Positions 31,655 through 42,943 of a stretch of 64,000 nt of DNA are shown here, one piece after another. The notes beneath the pieces were generated by a model. It ran no database searches and had not been told where the DNA came from. It saw only the letters and a program-made list of their open reading frames with translations. The stretch's first letter is position 1. Each line of letters begins with the position of its first letter. The stretch lies in assembly GCA_026770025.1 (NCBI GenBank), contig JAMXDE010000039.1, positions 124,001 to 188,000 of the forward strand, written 5' to 3'. This DNA is from Craspedostauros australis (taxonomy: Eukaryota > Bacillariophyta > Bacillariophyceae > Mastogloiales > Achnanthaceae). Position numbers and translations under genes: made by a program.

Positions 31655-32106
31655 ATCAAATATTTGGAGTCGTAGGGGTCAAACGTAGCCTTCCACGATG
31701 TAGTTTTTCCGGAGGTTCTTTGGTGTTCCGACTTAATAACGATTGGTGCCCATTCACGTTGGTGTCTCCAGCTTTTTCCTTCCTCCTCGTTCGTTTGGAA
31801 CACGTTATACACCGTTAGCTGCTCCGGAATCGATTGACATTTTCCACTTGTGGACATCACACCCATCATCACATGCGCACGCACACATCGTCGCCACGCA
31901 GACACAAAACCCCGTCACATTTTCCTTCATTCCAAAGGTGCCTCCACCGATGCAATGCTCATTCTATCTGTTGTGCTGCGGTTGTAGTGTGAGTAGTGAG
32001 AGGACTAGTGACATTGGCGGTTGTTGTTCTCGCTGCTGCATCCAACACCTCTATCGGCATCACCTCCTCCACCCGCTTTGGTTCCGCGTTCTACAGTGCC
32101 ATTCAT

Positions 32107-32132
32107 CGATCAATCAATCAATCAATCAATCA
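32107..32132. repeat. (ATCA)n microsatellite
   Basis: A short CAAT/ATCA run of about six units just upstream of the ATG of the transposase-like ORF. Confidence 0.8.
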
Positions 32133-32156
32133 ACCTCCTTTGCTACCATCAACACC

Positions 32157-35100
32157 ATGTCCTCCATCCCCGCCAAAGCAACAATCAAGGGCAAAAACCC
32201 ATCTCCTCGTAAGAAGCCTCGTTCCTGTGCTGCCCCTCTCGATTCTCCTTTTGATTCGGATGGCAACTTGGCACCTACTCATGAGCAACTGTTGCCTGAC
32301 AAGCTGTCTACTGGATTGCGGAAGCCCACCGACATCACTCACGCGATCGAGGTGAAGCCGATGCTTCCGGTGGACAGCAACCTTGTTCCAACTTTGGCGC
32401 ATGTCAATGCCGCTAACCTGCGCGTTGACGTGCGCCTGTCCAGTGCGGCTGGTGTCATCTTTGATACACCAACGGTCACACTGCGTACGGTTGGACAAGG
32501 TGTCGGTGCTATCACAGTGGTAGACATCAGTGTGAACGTGCCACCTCCCGTTGAGTCTCCTGCCAAACCAACTACCCGCGCAAGCACTGCACGACACGCA
32601 AACGCTGTCGCTGGAGACGCTTCCGAGCAAGTTGATGTTGACAGCGACGACGACTACGTGGATGGCTGTGATCGCAGGAAGAAGCGAACAGGCCGCAACA
32701 GAATCATCAAGAAAACGGTGAGAGGATGGCGTCGCGATGCGTTGGCCGGCGTCGCGGGGTTGGTCAAGTCGGGCCTATCTCCAAAAGTGTTCGACTCTAT
32801 GCCGAAGACGGGCTTCGTACTCGGCGGAAAACACGATCGGCAAGTCTGGAGCAACATCAAACGGCTGTGGGCACCAATTGCTTCTGCGCTCTGGGATGTG
32901 TTGCTCCCAAAGCAACCGACACCGACTTGCCAGATGCATGAGGTGGTGCAATTTGTCCGAGCTGGTCAACCACTGCCACCAACGACACTTGCACCAAATC
33001 TGTACCGCATATGTGTTGGAGGGAGCAAGCTCATGCACCTCTGCGCGAGATCCGTTCTCGCGCAGTCTGCGTCTCCAACAACATGCACAGACATTCTCAC
33101 TGGATATGTCAATGGATTGCCGGAGGAAGAACGCGTGCGTGTACATGGTAATCGATTAACTGTCACTAAAAGCCAACATAACACATTGCATTGTTACCAT
33201 GACATGTTGAGCGATGGGGAAACCATTCCTCCCAAAGTTCTTCAATACCGTGTGACTGCATGTGCTTTGTCTGGTGTGGTGTCGTTTCTCTGCACTACAA
33301 CCACGTACAAGGCTGGCTTGTGCCACGCAGTGGAGTGGGAAGGTGCCGTATTCGAAAACGTTCCAGTCTTCGATCGTGGAGGCAAAAGCATCATGGCGCT
33401 ATTCGACATGTACAAGACAACGACTACCAACCCAGTGGGCGAACCAGCATTCAAAGAGATGATGCAGCTACTAACACGACGTGGCAAAGTCAACACAGGG
33501 CTGTCGTCCTTCGAGAGCCACTTCTTGTTGGCGATGCTCACTCTCAAACGCACGATCTCGCGCCTCGTCACACTTTTGAAGGCTAAGTATCCCACAACAA
33601 ACGGCGCTGAGGACGAGAATGACGTGATTTCCCAGCATCTGCGCACAGCCAAGTCTCTTTTGTACTCATTGGAACTTCTTGTGGTCTTCGTCAAATGGGA
33701 ATTCACAGCATCACACATGCAGATGGAGTGTGATGACCCACTCCACTCAGCTCAATTCGCGCTCACGCCCAACGAGAAGAAGAAGACAACAACCAGAACA
33801 CGTACTAACAAGCACAAGCTCAGGAAGAAGATCACTGGAACAAACAACATCCCTTCAGTCACCAATGACATTCCATCCATCGCAATTGATATCCCTGACA
33901 TCACTCATGTGACACATGCTGCTGCCAATGACACCACCACTGACAATGATGAACAGCCTTGTGTCACCACAGACAAACAGCACACTGGAGTATGTAACCG
34001 TTGTGCAGGGGTGATGCGTTTTGTGGACGACCGATATGTCCCTTTCGTGACATCGCTTATGGAAGATCACCTTGCGGAACACGCGACAGAATTGGAGTCG
34101 ATGCTCAATGCCGCACCAGGGTTCAACAACGAAATACTGTGGTACATGGCACACAAAGTGCGCAGCAAGGTTCAATTCGGACAAATTGAGCAGTACCTCA
34201 AAAATATCAACAACAAAGAGGATCGCGCACATGTGGTGCTGGACCACAAACAGAAAATTCTTCCGACTGGCCAAGGCGAAGCTCAACAAGAATACTGGGG
34301 CAAGAAGGGCATGTCTCTGTTGGGTGCGATGGTGATCACATGTCACAATGACACATTCACTTATCGCTTCATCGATATCATTGTGAAGGGAAGGCCAACT
34401 CAAGACACCCTCCAAGTTGGCGGGCTTCTCGAAATTGTGCAACAACAGGTGAGAAAAATTCTTCCATCGGTCACCGAAATTGTCATCCAGTCCGATAACG
34501 CGTCTTGTTTCGCGAGCCATGAGCACATCCCACTGATCACATCAGTGCTGAACAAGAACCTTGGAATGCGAAATGTCCCCAAGATTGCGGCCTGGATCTA
34601 CACCGAAGCCCAAACAGGTAAAGGTCGCCTTGACACGCACTTTGCATACATCACTGTTGTATTGCGAGCGTATGTGCTGGAGGACAATGACATCAAAACG
34701 GAACACCAACTTTTCGATGCATTGGAAGCTGGCAACATTGCAGGAACGACCACGGTTTTGGTGGATGCAGAATGCCTCGAGGGGCGTGTCCTGAGTTTCC
34801 CTGGCATGCCAAAGAAGCGTTTCTGCGCGAAAGGGCAAAAGGTACGCCAAACGCACGAGATCAAGTTTGGAGAAGACGAGGCCAAATTGGTGGCGGCATC
34901 CGGTGTCACAGACGATGTTCTTGTCCAGTGTGCTGAATGGAAAGAATGGGAAAATAACCAGCTGGGCATCCGCACCATCGCAACGCACATGTCAGGAAAG
35001 GAACCGTTCACCGCAGAATCACCAAAGAAGAAGAAGAAGAAGATGCGAAAGCGGGGTGCTACCGCAGTGGAGAGCAAAGCACTCGTCTTTCGTGACGCAC

Positions 35101-35354
35101 TGAACATGGGGCAAGGAGAGCTACCGCACAACCACACCGCTGAATTGAAAGACCAGACCGCGGAAGCAAAAATCCCTCGACTCGCGGTGAAGGGCTGGGC
35201 AGTGAAAACCACGCGCAGCAACGCGGAGTTACCACGGTACGTACTGCAGAAATTGGATGAAATGAGCACGGCCGCCAAAAATGACCCCAAAAAATCGACC
35301 AACAGAACACGAAGCGCACCGCCGATTGATGGAGCTGGAGGGAACAGAGACTGA
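32157..35354 (+). CDS. Transposase-like protein of the TIR element
   Basis: A 1,065-residue ORF from the ATG at 32157; the frame is open about 410 bases further upstream, so an earlier exon is possible. Residues ~1-170 are low complexity. A basic patch (RRKKRTGRNRIIKK) near 180 could bind DNA. A CNRC pair lies near residue 615. The C-terminal half has an RNase-H-like pattern: VVLDHKQKI (D696), IVIQSDNASCF (D780) and YTEAQTGKGRLDTHF (E817, D826). The last block resembles the 'GK..D.HF' motif of several poorly classified DDE transposase families in oomycetes and other protists. A Lys run (KKKKKKMRKR) near 960 looks like a nuclear localisation signal. Location between long TIRs supports the role. 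The family name is not known to me. Confidence 0.72.
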   Translation: MSSIPAKATIKGKNPSPRKKPRSCAAPLDSPFDSDGNLAPTHEQLLPDKLSTGLRKPTDITHAIEVKPMLPVDSNLVPTLAHVNAANLRVDVRLSSAAGVIFDTPTVTLRTVGQGVGAITVVDISVNVPPPVESPAKPTTRASTARHANAVAGDASEQVDVDSDDDYVDGCDRRKKRTGRNRIIKKTVRGWRRDALAGVAGLVKSGLSPKVFDSMPKTGFVLGGKHDRQVWSNIKRLWAPIASALWDVLLPKQPTPTCQMHEVVQFVRAGQPLPPTTLAPNLYRICVGGSKLMHLCARSVLAQSASPTTCTDILTGYVNGLPEEERVRVHGNRLTVTKSQHNTLHCYHDMLSDGETIPPKVLQYRVTACALSGVVSFLCTTTTYKAGLCHAVEWEGAVFENVPVFDRGGKSIMALFDMYKTTTTNPVGEPAFKEMMQLLTRRGKVNTGLSSFESHFLLAMLTLKRTISRLVTLLKAKYPTTNGAEDENDVISQHLRTAKSLLYSLELLVVFVKWEFTASHMQMECDDPLHSAQFALTPNEKKKTTTRTRTNKHKLRKKITGTNNIPSVTNDIPSIAIDIPDITHVTHAAANDTTTDNDEQPCVTTDKQHTGVCNRCAGVMRFVDDRYVPFVTSLMEDHLAEHATELESMLNAAPGFNNEILWYMAHKVRSKVQFGQIEQYLKNINNKEDRAHVVLDHKQKILPTGQGEAQQEYWGKKGMSLLGAMVITCHNDTFTYRFIDIIVKGRPTQDTLQVGGLLEIVQQQVRKILPSVTEIVIQSDNASCFASHEHIPLITSVLNKNLGMRNVPKIAAWIYTEAQTGKGRLDTHFAYITVVLRAYVLEDNDIKTEHQLFDALEAGNIAGTTTVLVDAECLEGRVLSFPGMPKKRFCAKGQKVRQTHEIKFGEDEAKLVAASGVTDDVLVQCAEWKEWENNQLGIRTIATHMSGKEPFTAESPKKKKKKMRKRGATAVESKALVFRDALNMGQGELPHNHTAELKDQTAEAKIPRLAVKGWAVKTTRSNAELPRYVLQKLDEMSTAAKNDPKKSTNRTRSAPPIDGAGGNRD

Positions 35355-35507
35355 TTGGTTCACGCAATTGCACGGAAGTCCAATGCGTGTGAAATCGCAC
35401 CTGACCGCGGCGTACTACAGCTCACAACGAGACGCGAAGAAAACAGCCACGGCAGCAGGTACGACCAACAACAACAAAAAAAACGGCATCAGGATCATCA
35501 CCATCAC

Positions 35508-35749
<242 letters not shown>

Positions 35750-36377
35750 TATTAGCGCACGCTAAATCTCTAACAATAGCGACACCCGTCGACCAATCAG
35801 AAATCTCCACTTTTCTTACCTTTTCCGTTCCGAACGGAAATTTTGGTCGAAAATCCGTTGTGTCAAATTTGTGTCGCATTTCGCGTCGCAAGAATCGTTT
35901 TCCCTCAATCACAGATCCAAAATGTCGCGGAAATTGATTTCTTGCCAAGATGAGCCAATCTGCCCAATCAGGACAGACTTGGATCTTGGGTGTGACACGT
36001 GCGAATCTTGCCATGACCTTCTCAAGTGAATACGATCAATCGTGTGATCGTACTACTAGCAACATCGTGAGAAGACGTAATTCACAACACGGGCTATCGC
36101 GGTGTTTTGTTCATTGACTTTTGCAACTCATCTTCACGCAGTAACACGCACATTTGTCGTGTTGTCTCCGTGTTAATTTCATCTGCAATTGCATGAGATC
36201 ATGTCATGCCTCTATCATGCTCACAGTTCCAAGAAGACAATCTTGTGAGCTCGACAGCATTCCTACTACCATACGAATAACACAGTAAACAAACACTCTC
36301 CTCACCAACAACAACGACTTGATCACTCTACGTTCTCGGTGCGGTATCTTCAACCCATCCTTGATTTCGTTCTAACA
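35750..36377 (+). repeat. 5' LTR of Copia element 2
   Basis: A 628-base LTR. It matches the 3' LTR except in its last ~50 bases, where one indel and four substitutions are clustered. The start TATTAG and end CTAACA form an imperfect terminal inverted repeat. Confidence 0.94.
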
Positions 36378-36697
36378 GATTAACAGTCGCAAGCTTTCAC
36401 CTACTGAATTGATTGCGTGACAATCCATCCATCCTTCATCCCTTGTCCATCCGCGAGCGATCCCTTCACCTTCCATCACGTGACGACGTGATTTCGGCTT
36501 TCCTTCAGCCTTCTTGCATCCGCAGAACGCCCACCTTTCGGTTCCTCTGCTGAGTTCGGGCCTTCCCACTCAGCCATCCAAGACTTCCTGCAGCACCCTC
36601 CCGCACCAGAAGACGATTCAGTCAGTGCACCTCAGCCTCAGCTATCCTTCAGCCTCCAGCATCCGCATCCACTCTCTCCATCCATCCATCGCTCATC

Positions 36698-39600
36698 ATG
36701 ACGACTGCTGAGACGGACCTCGCCACCTTGGATCACATCCTCGGTGTCATCGGCATCCCTTCCGACTCAACTCCTCGCGATATCATCGCTCATGAGGACA
36801 TCATCAGTCCTCTCGACCTCGTCTCTCTCACTGAGGATGACCTTCGCAGCTTCCATCTCAGTGGCAACACCGATGATGGCGAGCCTTTCACCGCATCCCT
36901 CGGCATCAACCACATCCGCAAGATCCTGAACCTCGGCAAGTGGTACCTCACCCAGTCCATTCTGGATGATGATACCTGGAACGAGCTTGATCGCGCTACC
37001 TTCATGGCGTTCACGGCTGAGCAGAGCAACCCTTCTCTTCCTTCTTCGCGCTCGCATTCGACTGCAAGCACACCTGTGCCATCTCCAATTGGCATGGGCA
37101 TGGGCATGGGCAACCACACCACTCCGGCATCCGCATTCCGTCCTGTGGCCGAAGAACCTCCGCATGTGAACTTCGGATTCGATCCTTCGGCTTCGGTGCC
37201 TGATCCTGCCTTCCCGCAACCGCCTGTGACTCCATCCATGGCACCCTCTTCCAACTTCCAAGGTGTCCAAGCCATGGAGCTTCCGGCTGACTACGTCAAG
37301 GAGTTCAGCAAGGCGACCAAGCGAGAGAGCCTGTCGCTCCCAACACTGAAGGACGACAAACACTTCCTCACCTTCATGCGGACCTTCGAGACTCTTTCCT
37401 TCTCCCATGGACTCAACCACCATCTCGATATGGATTTCATGCCGGCACCCAAGGACGAGGCCTTCTTCGCGAGCCAGAATCGCTACCTCTTCGCCGTGCT
37501 CACTGAGCATGTCAAGACTTCCAAGAGTCGGCGCATCATCCGTGCCTACAAGAAGTCTTGCGATGGCCGTGCGGCCTACGCCGATCTCGTCGATAGCTAC
37601 ACCAGTGGCGTCGTCGGCAAGACTCTGTCCATCAAATACAGAGACACCATCGTCGCCTTCCGTCTGGACCAGACTTGGACCAAGACCCGCGAGCAATTCC
37701 TCGATGCTTGGGAAACCAAGCTCGACGACATCGAGGAGCTCGATGATGCATGCGTTGACGAGGCAGTCAAGCAGCAATGGCTGCGCACCGCCATCGGTCC
37801 CGATGTCGACCTGACTCGGGCCTACACCAACGTCAAGTCCAACTCCCGCCAACGTCACAAGCAATCTCGCGGATTCATCAAGGTTGGGGTCTCCTTCGAA
37901 GACCTCCTCGAGTTCGTCCGCGATGAGGCTCAGTCCCTTGATGCCAACCAACCTCGCACCACATCTCGGCGCAAGGTCAACAACGCCAAGACCGGCGGCT
38001 CTGCTGGCAAAGGCAATGGCAAGGAATATGCCAAGGACGACCGCCGTTCCATTCCCAATGACGAATGGCGTGACATGTCCAAGGATCAGCGCAAGGCTTT
38101 CCTTGAGGCAAAGGGCAAGTGGCGCAAGAACAAGGGCAAGGGCAAGGCTGACTCCCACCGAGCTGCCAACAACGCTGCCACATCTTCGGGCACCACCGAC
38201 ACTCCTTCCGCAACCCCGTCCGCTGGCAACACGGACTCCTCCAAGACTGGTGACCAGTCCACTGCCATCGATCGCCTTCTCGCACAGACCAAGTCCACCT
38301 CTTCGTCTGACGATACTCCTCAACTGGTCTACAAGGGCCAGACCTGGCGCCTTGCCAACTCCACAGTGGTCCGGTACAGCTTCAACAAGCTTGTCAAGGA
38401 CCACTCTGGCTCTCTCGTCGACAGCGGTGCCAATGGTGGCCTGGCTGGCGATGACGTCCTCGTTCTCTGCAAGACAGGACACACCGCCGACGTCAGTGGC
38501 ATTGGTGACTCCGCCATCGCCAACCTCGACATCGGTACGGTTGCTGGTCTCATCCAGACCACCGAAGGGCCCATCATTGGTAAGTTCCACCAATATGCGC
38601 TCTACGGAAAGGGCAAGACCATCCATTCATCCAACCAGCTTGGTGCCTTCGGAATGGATGTCAACGAACGCCCACGGAATCTCCCTGGAGGTCGCCAGAC
38701 CATCATCACACCAGGAGGCCACATCATCCCACTGGCTGTTCGGCAAGGCCTGTCCTACATGGACATGGCCAAGCCTACCCGCTCCGAACTCGACAAGTAT
38801 CCGTATGTCGACTTCACAGCGGACGACGAATGGGACCCTTCTTCCCTCGACCAGGAGATGAACCTCGACGACATCGACGATGATGACGCCGCAGCACTCC
38901 AGCGCCGCGAGAACAACTCTACCGTTCTCACGGCCTACACTGGTGCTCGCCAAGCCGACATCGCTGATAACCCGGGCAGCATCATTGCCACTCGCAAGCC
39001 TGCCGACTACGAGGCTCTCCGTCCCCACTTCGGCTGGATACCAGCTCGTCGCGTTCGCGACACTCTTCGGTGTACCTCTCAATGGTACCGTACCGCCGAG
39101 CGCTTCTCCATGCGCAAGCATTTCAAGTCTCGGTTCCCAGCGGCCAACGTTGACCGTCTCCATGAGACGGTTGCGATGGATACGCTCTTCTCCGATACCC
39201 CTGCTCATGACGACGGGGTTCCCGGCCATGGCGGCTGCACCATGCTTCAGGTGTACGTCGCCCTCGACTCTCGGTTCACGGCCGGCTTTCCCATGCCATC
39301 CGAGAGCCGCATCTCCGACACTCTCCGCGATTTTATCCGTCGCCATGGGGCTTCTGATCTACTGATGTCTGATAACGCCAAGGCGCAGATCGGTAACAAG
39401 GTCATGGAGATCCTACGACAATACCACATCAAGGACCACCAGAGTGAGCCGGAACACCAGCATCAGAACGGCGCGGAACGCCGGATCCAGGATATCAAAC
39501 GCACAACCAACGGTGTGATGGATCGCACGGGTACCCCCGATCGCTTCTGGCTGATCTGCACGCTCTATGTGATTGATCTCTTCAACCACATCGCGCAGGT

Positions 39601-42292
39601 CACCGCTGGCTCCATCACCCCTCTTCAAGCCGCCTTCGGACAGCGACCGGACATCTCCAAGTTCCTGTCCTACCGATGGTGGCAACCTGTCTACTACCGG
39701 GTTGACAACCCCACCTTCCCCAGCCAGTCCAAGGAGCGCAGTGGACGCTGGGCCGGTCCCTGCCTTCACAAAGGCGATGATCTTACCTTCTGGGTCCTCG
39801 ACGACGAGACCCAGCGACTTCTTACTCGGTCTGCCATCCGACCTGCCGACGACTCTGCCACCGGCAATCTTCGTGCGGACTTCCCCTTCCCCATTGTTGG
39901 GGAGGACGATGGCTCTGATGCCATGAATGTGGCGAATGGGGAGCCAGACGACGACATCTCCGTCCCTCCTGACTCCGATCCCATCGTACACTCCCTCGCC
40001 GATTCCATCCTGGCTGACCGCCGCGGCACAGACCCTGAAACAGTGGGGAATGCCAAGGTCCACATCCCGAAGTTCTCTCCCGAGGATCTCGTTGGGATGA
40101 CCTTCATCCACGAGAAGGATGGCCAGCAAGTCAAAGCGGAGGTGGTGCAAAAGGTCAATGACCTTGACGCAGCCAACCACCAACGCATCAAGATGCTACT
40201 CGCACTGGCCGATGGGGAGACGCATGACCTCATCTCCTACGTTGAGCTCGCCGACATCATCGAACGGCAACAGGAGCACAACGACGACCCCGACGCCAAG
40301 TGGGAGTTCGACTCCATCATCGGACACGAGGGTCCCCTCTCATCTTCCTCTCCCTCCTACAAGGGATCAAGCTTCAACGTCATCGTCAAATGGGGAGACG
40401 GCTCCACCTCCACCGAACCCCTCTCCATCATGATTCAGGATGATCCTGTCTCTTGCGCTGCCTACGGCCGCCGCCACGAGCTGCTCGACGAGCCTGGCTG
40501 GAAGCGCCTCAAGCGCCTCGCCATCCGAACCAACCGTCTTGAGCGTCAGGTCCACAAGTCCAAGACCTTCAACCATGCTCCCACCTTCCAGTTCGGTGTC
40601 CAAGTCCCTCGCAACCACAAAGAAGCGCTGCGACTCGACGACAAGAACGGCAATACTCTCTGGGCCGACGCCGAGAAGAAGGAGATGGACCAACTCTTCG
40701 GGTACCACACCTTCAAGTCTCTCGGCAAAGGCGCCCCTGTCCCCTCCGGCTTCCAGAAGATCCGCCTCCAATGGGTCTACGCTGTGAAGCACGACCTCCG
40801 CCACAAGGCGCGCTGCGTCGCTGGTGGTCATCTCACCGACCCCTGCAAGGATGCATCCTATGCAGGTGTGGTCAGTCTTCGCTCTCTCCGCCTCTCCCTC
40901 CTCGCCGGCGAACTCAACGGCATTCCAACATGGGTTGGAGACATCGGCAATGCGTATCTTGAGGCCTTCACTCAAGAACGCATCTGCTTCATCGCTGGTG
41001 ACGAATTCGGTGACTTCGCTGGTCATACCATGCAGATAGTCAAGGCACTCTACGGCCTGCGCACATCGGGCGCCCGATTCCATGAGGCTCTCGCCGACAC
41101 CCTTCGCGACATGGGTTTCCTCCAATGCCGCTCCGATCCCGACGTCTGGATGCGTGACGCCAACTCCCATTGGGAGTACGTCTGCGTCTATGTCGATGAT
41201 CTCACCGCGACGATGGCCGACCCCAAGGCTTTCTTCGACACCCTCTCTTCGAAGTACGGGTACCAGCTCAAGGGAGTTGGTCCTATCAAGTACCACCTTG
41301 GTGCTGACTTCGGCCGTGATCCCGACGGCACTCTCAAGCTCTCCCCGCAATCCTACATCAAGCGGATGATGGAGAACTACGAACGCATGTTCGGCAAGCT
41401 TCCCCGCAAGATCAGCTGCCCCCTCGACAAGGCCGACAGTCCGGAGCTCGACACCTCTTCCGAACTTAGCGAAACCGACAAACGCAAGTTCATGTCGCTC
41501 ATCGGTGCACTCCAGTGGTGTATCTCCCTCGGACGGTTTGACATCTCTGTCGCCGTCATGACGCTGGCACGCTTCCGCTCAGCCCCTCGCCAAGGTCATC
41601 TGGATCGCGCAAAGCGTATCTACGGATATCTTCGCAAGCATCCTGATGCTGCCATCCGCTTCCGCACCTGCGTCCCCCGCTTCGATCTTCACTACGAGGT
41701 TCCCAACCATGACTGGATCTACTCCGTCTACGGGAAGACCTCCGAGGAGATTCCGGACGACATCCCCGAGCCGAAAGGCAAACCAGTCCGAACCACCACG
41801 TTCGTCGACGCCAACCTTCTCCACTGCCAAGTCACTGGCAGATCCGCTACCGGTGCTCTCCATCTGGTCAACCAGACCCCCATCGAATGGTTCTCCAAGC
41901 GTCAAGGCACGGTTGAGACCGCCACCTACGGGTCCGAGTTCGTCGCTGCCCGTCAAGCTACGGAGCAGATCATCTCCCTTCGCCTCGCTCTCCGCGAGAT
42001 GGGCATTCCAATCGACGGCCCCAGCTGGATGCTGGGTGACAACCAGTCCGTCATCACCTCCTCCACGGTCCCCAAGAGCATGCTCTCCAAGCGCCACAAC
42101 GCACTGGCCTACCATCGCGTCCGGTCCGCTGTCGCCGCTGGCATCCTCTACTTCATCAAGATCCCCGGCACGCAGAACGTCGCCGACGTGATGACGAAGT
42201 TCCTTCCATGGGCTGTCTTCTGGCCCCTCGTGAAGCCCATCCTCTTCTGGAAAGGACACACTGAGTCCTCTTCCCCGACCTACAAGACCTGA
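36698..42292 (+). CDS. Copia Gag-Pol polyprotein, element 2 (intact)
   Basis: A 1,864-residue polyprotein from the ATG at 36698. The Gag-like part has no CCHC knuckle but a Lys/Gly-rich stretch near residues 475-490 (KWRKNKGKGKADS) that could bind nucleic acid. The protease site is DSGAN at 575. The integrase triad is D828, D892 and E927, with 34 residues between the last two. A chromodomain-like segment follows near 1205-1260 (FNVIVKWGDGSTSTEPLSIM). Reverse transcriptase starts near 1359 and has YVDD at 1498-1501. RNase H has FVDANLL near 1702 and ends NVADVMTKFLPW. The layout and sequence style match the Copia elements abundant in diatoms. No stop or frameshift is present, so it may be active. 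Confidence 0.94.
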   Translation: MTTAETDLATLDHILGVIGIPSDSTPRDIIAHEDIISPLDLVSLTEDDLRSFHLSGNTDDGEPFTASLGINHIRKILNLGKWYLTQSILDDDTWNELDRATFMAFTAEQSNPSLPSSRSHSTASTPVPSPIGMGMGMGNHTTPASAFRPVAEEPPHVNFGFDPSASVPDPAFPQPPVTPSMAPSSNFQGVQAMELPADYVKEFSKATKRESLSLPTLKDDKHFLTFMRTFETLSFSHGLNHHLDMDFMPAPKDEAFFASQNRYLFAVLTEHVKTSKSRRIIRAYKKSCDGRAAYADLVDSYTSGVVGKTLSIKYRDTIVAFRLDQTWTKTREQFLDAWETKLDDIEELDDACVDEAVKQQWLRTAIGPDVDLTRAYTNVKSNSRQRHKQSRGFIKVGVSFEDLLEFVRDEAQSLDANQPRTTSRRKVNNAKTGGSAGKGNGKEYAKDDRRSIPNDEWRDMSKDQRKAFLEAKGKWRKNKGKGKADSHRAANNAATSSGTTDTPSATPSAGNTDSSKTGDQSTAIDRLLAQTKSTSSSDDTPQLVYKGQTWRLANSTVVRYSFNKLVKDHSGSLVDSGANGGLAGDDVLVLCKTGHTADVSGIGDSAIANLDIGTVAGLIQTTEGPIIGKFHQYALYGKGKTIHSSNQLGAFGMDVNERPRNLPGGRQTIITPGGHIIPLAVRQGLSYMDMAKPTRSELDKYPYVDFTADDEWDPSSLDQEMNLDDIDDDDAAALQRRENNSTVLTAYTGARQADIADNPGSIIATRKPADYEALRPHFGWIPARRVRDTLRCTSQWYRTAERFSMRKHFKSRFPAANVDRLHETVAMDTLFSDTPAHDDGVPGHGGCTMLQVYVALDSRFTAGFPMPSESRISDTLRDFIRRHGASDLLMSDNAKAQIGNKVMEILRQYHIKDHQSEPEHQHQNGAERRIQDIKRTTNGVMDRTGTPDRFWLICTLYVIDLFNHIAQVTAGSITPLQAAFGQRPDISKFLSYRWWQPVYYRVDNPTFPSQSKERSGRWAGPCLHKGDDLTFWVLDDETQRLLTRSAIRPADDSATGNLRADFPFPIVGEDDGSDAMNVANGEPDDDISVPPDSDPIVHSLADSILADRRGTDPETVGNAKVHIPKFSPEDLVGMTFIHEKDGQQVKAEVVQKVNDLDAANHQRIKMLLALADGETHDLISYVELADIIERQQEHNDDPDAKWEFDSIIGHEGPLSSSSPSYKGSSFNVIVKWGDGSTSTEPLSIMIQDDPVSCAAYGRRHELLDEPGWKRLKRLAIRTNRLERQVHKSKTFNHAPTFQFGVQVPRNHKEALRLDDKNGNTLWADAEKKEMDQLFGYHTFKSLGKGAPVPSGFQKIRLQWVYAVKHDLRHKARCVAGGHLTDPCKDASYAGVVSLRSLRLSLLAGELNGIPTWVGDIGNAYLEAFTQERICFIAGDEFGDFAGHTMQIVKALYGLRTSGARFHEALADTLRDMGFLQCRSDPDVWMRDANSHWEYVCVYVDDLTATMADPKAFFDTLSSKYGYQLKGVGPIKYHLGADFGRDPDGTLKLSPQSYIKRMMENYERMFGKLPRKISCPLDKADSPELDTSSELSETDKRKFMSLIGALQWCISLGRFDISVAVMTLARFRSAPRQGHLDRAKRIYGYLRKHPDAAIRFRTCVPRFDLHYEVPNHDWIYSVYGKTSEEIPDDIPEPKGKPVRTTTFVDANLLHCQVTGRSATGALHLVNQTPIEWFSKRQGTVETATYGSEFVAARQATEQIISLRLALREMGIPIDGPSWMLGDNQSVITSSTVPKSMLSKRHNALAYHRVRSAVAAGILYFIKIPGTQNVADVMTKFLPWAVFWPLVKPILFWKGHTESSSPTYKT

Positions 42293-42316
42293 ATGTCCGG
42301 GACACGCTTTGGGGAG

Positions 42317-42943
42317 TATTAGCGCACGCTAAATCTCTAACAATAGCGACACCCGTCGACCAATCAGAAATCTCCACTTTTCTTACCTTTTCCGTTCCGA
42401 ACGGAAATTTTGGTCGAAAATCCGTTGTGTCAAATTTGTGTCGCATTTCGCGTCGCAAGAATCGTTTTCCCTCAATCACAGATCCAAAATGTCGCGGAAA
42501 TTGATTTCTTGCCAAGATGAGCCAATCTGCCCAATCAGGACAGACTTGGATCTTGGGTGTGACACGTGCGAATCTTGCCATGACCTTCTCAAGTGAATAC
42601 GATCAATCGTGTGATCGTACTACTAGCAACATCGTGAGAAGACGTAATTCACAACACGGGCTATCGCGGTGTTTTGTTCATTGACTTTTGCAACTCATCT
42701 TCACGCAGTAACACGCACATTTGTCGTGTTGTCTCCGTGTTAATTTCATCTGCAATTGCATGAGATCATGTCATGCCTCTATCATGCTCACAGTTCCAAG
42801 AAGACAATCTTGTGAGCTCGACAGCATTCCTACTACCATACGAATAACACAGTAAACAAACACTCTCCTCACCAACAACAACGACTTGATCACTCTACGT
42901 TCTCGGTGCGGTATCTTCAACCCATCTACGATTACGTTCTAAC

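Noticed and set aside
36767..38626. 619-codon antisense open frame opposite the Gag region of Copia element 2
   Set aside because: Shadow of the intact polyprotein frame; composition mirrors it and no domain is seen.
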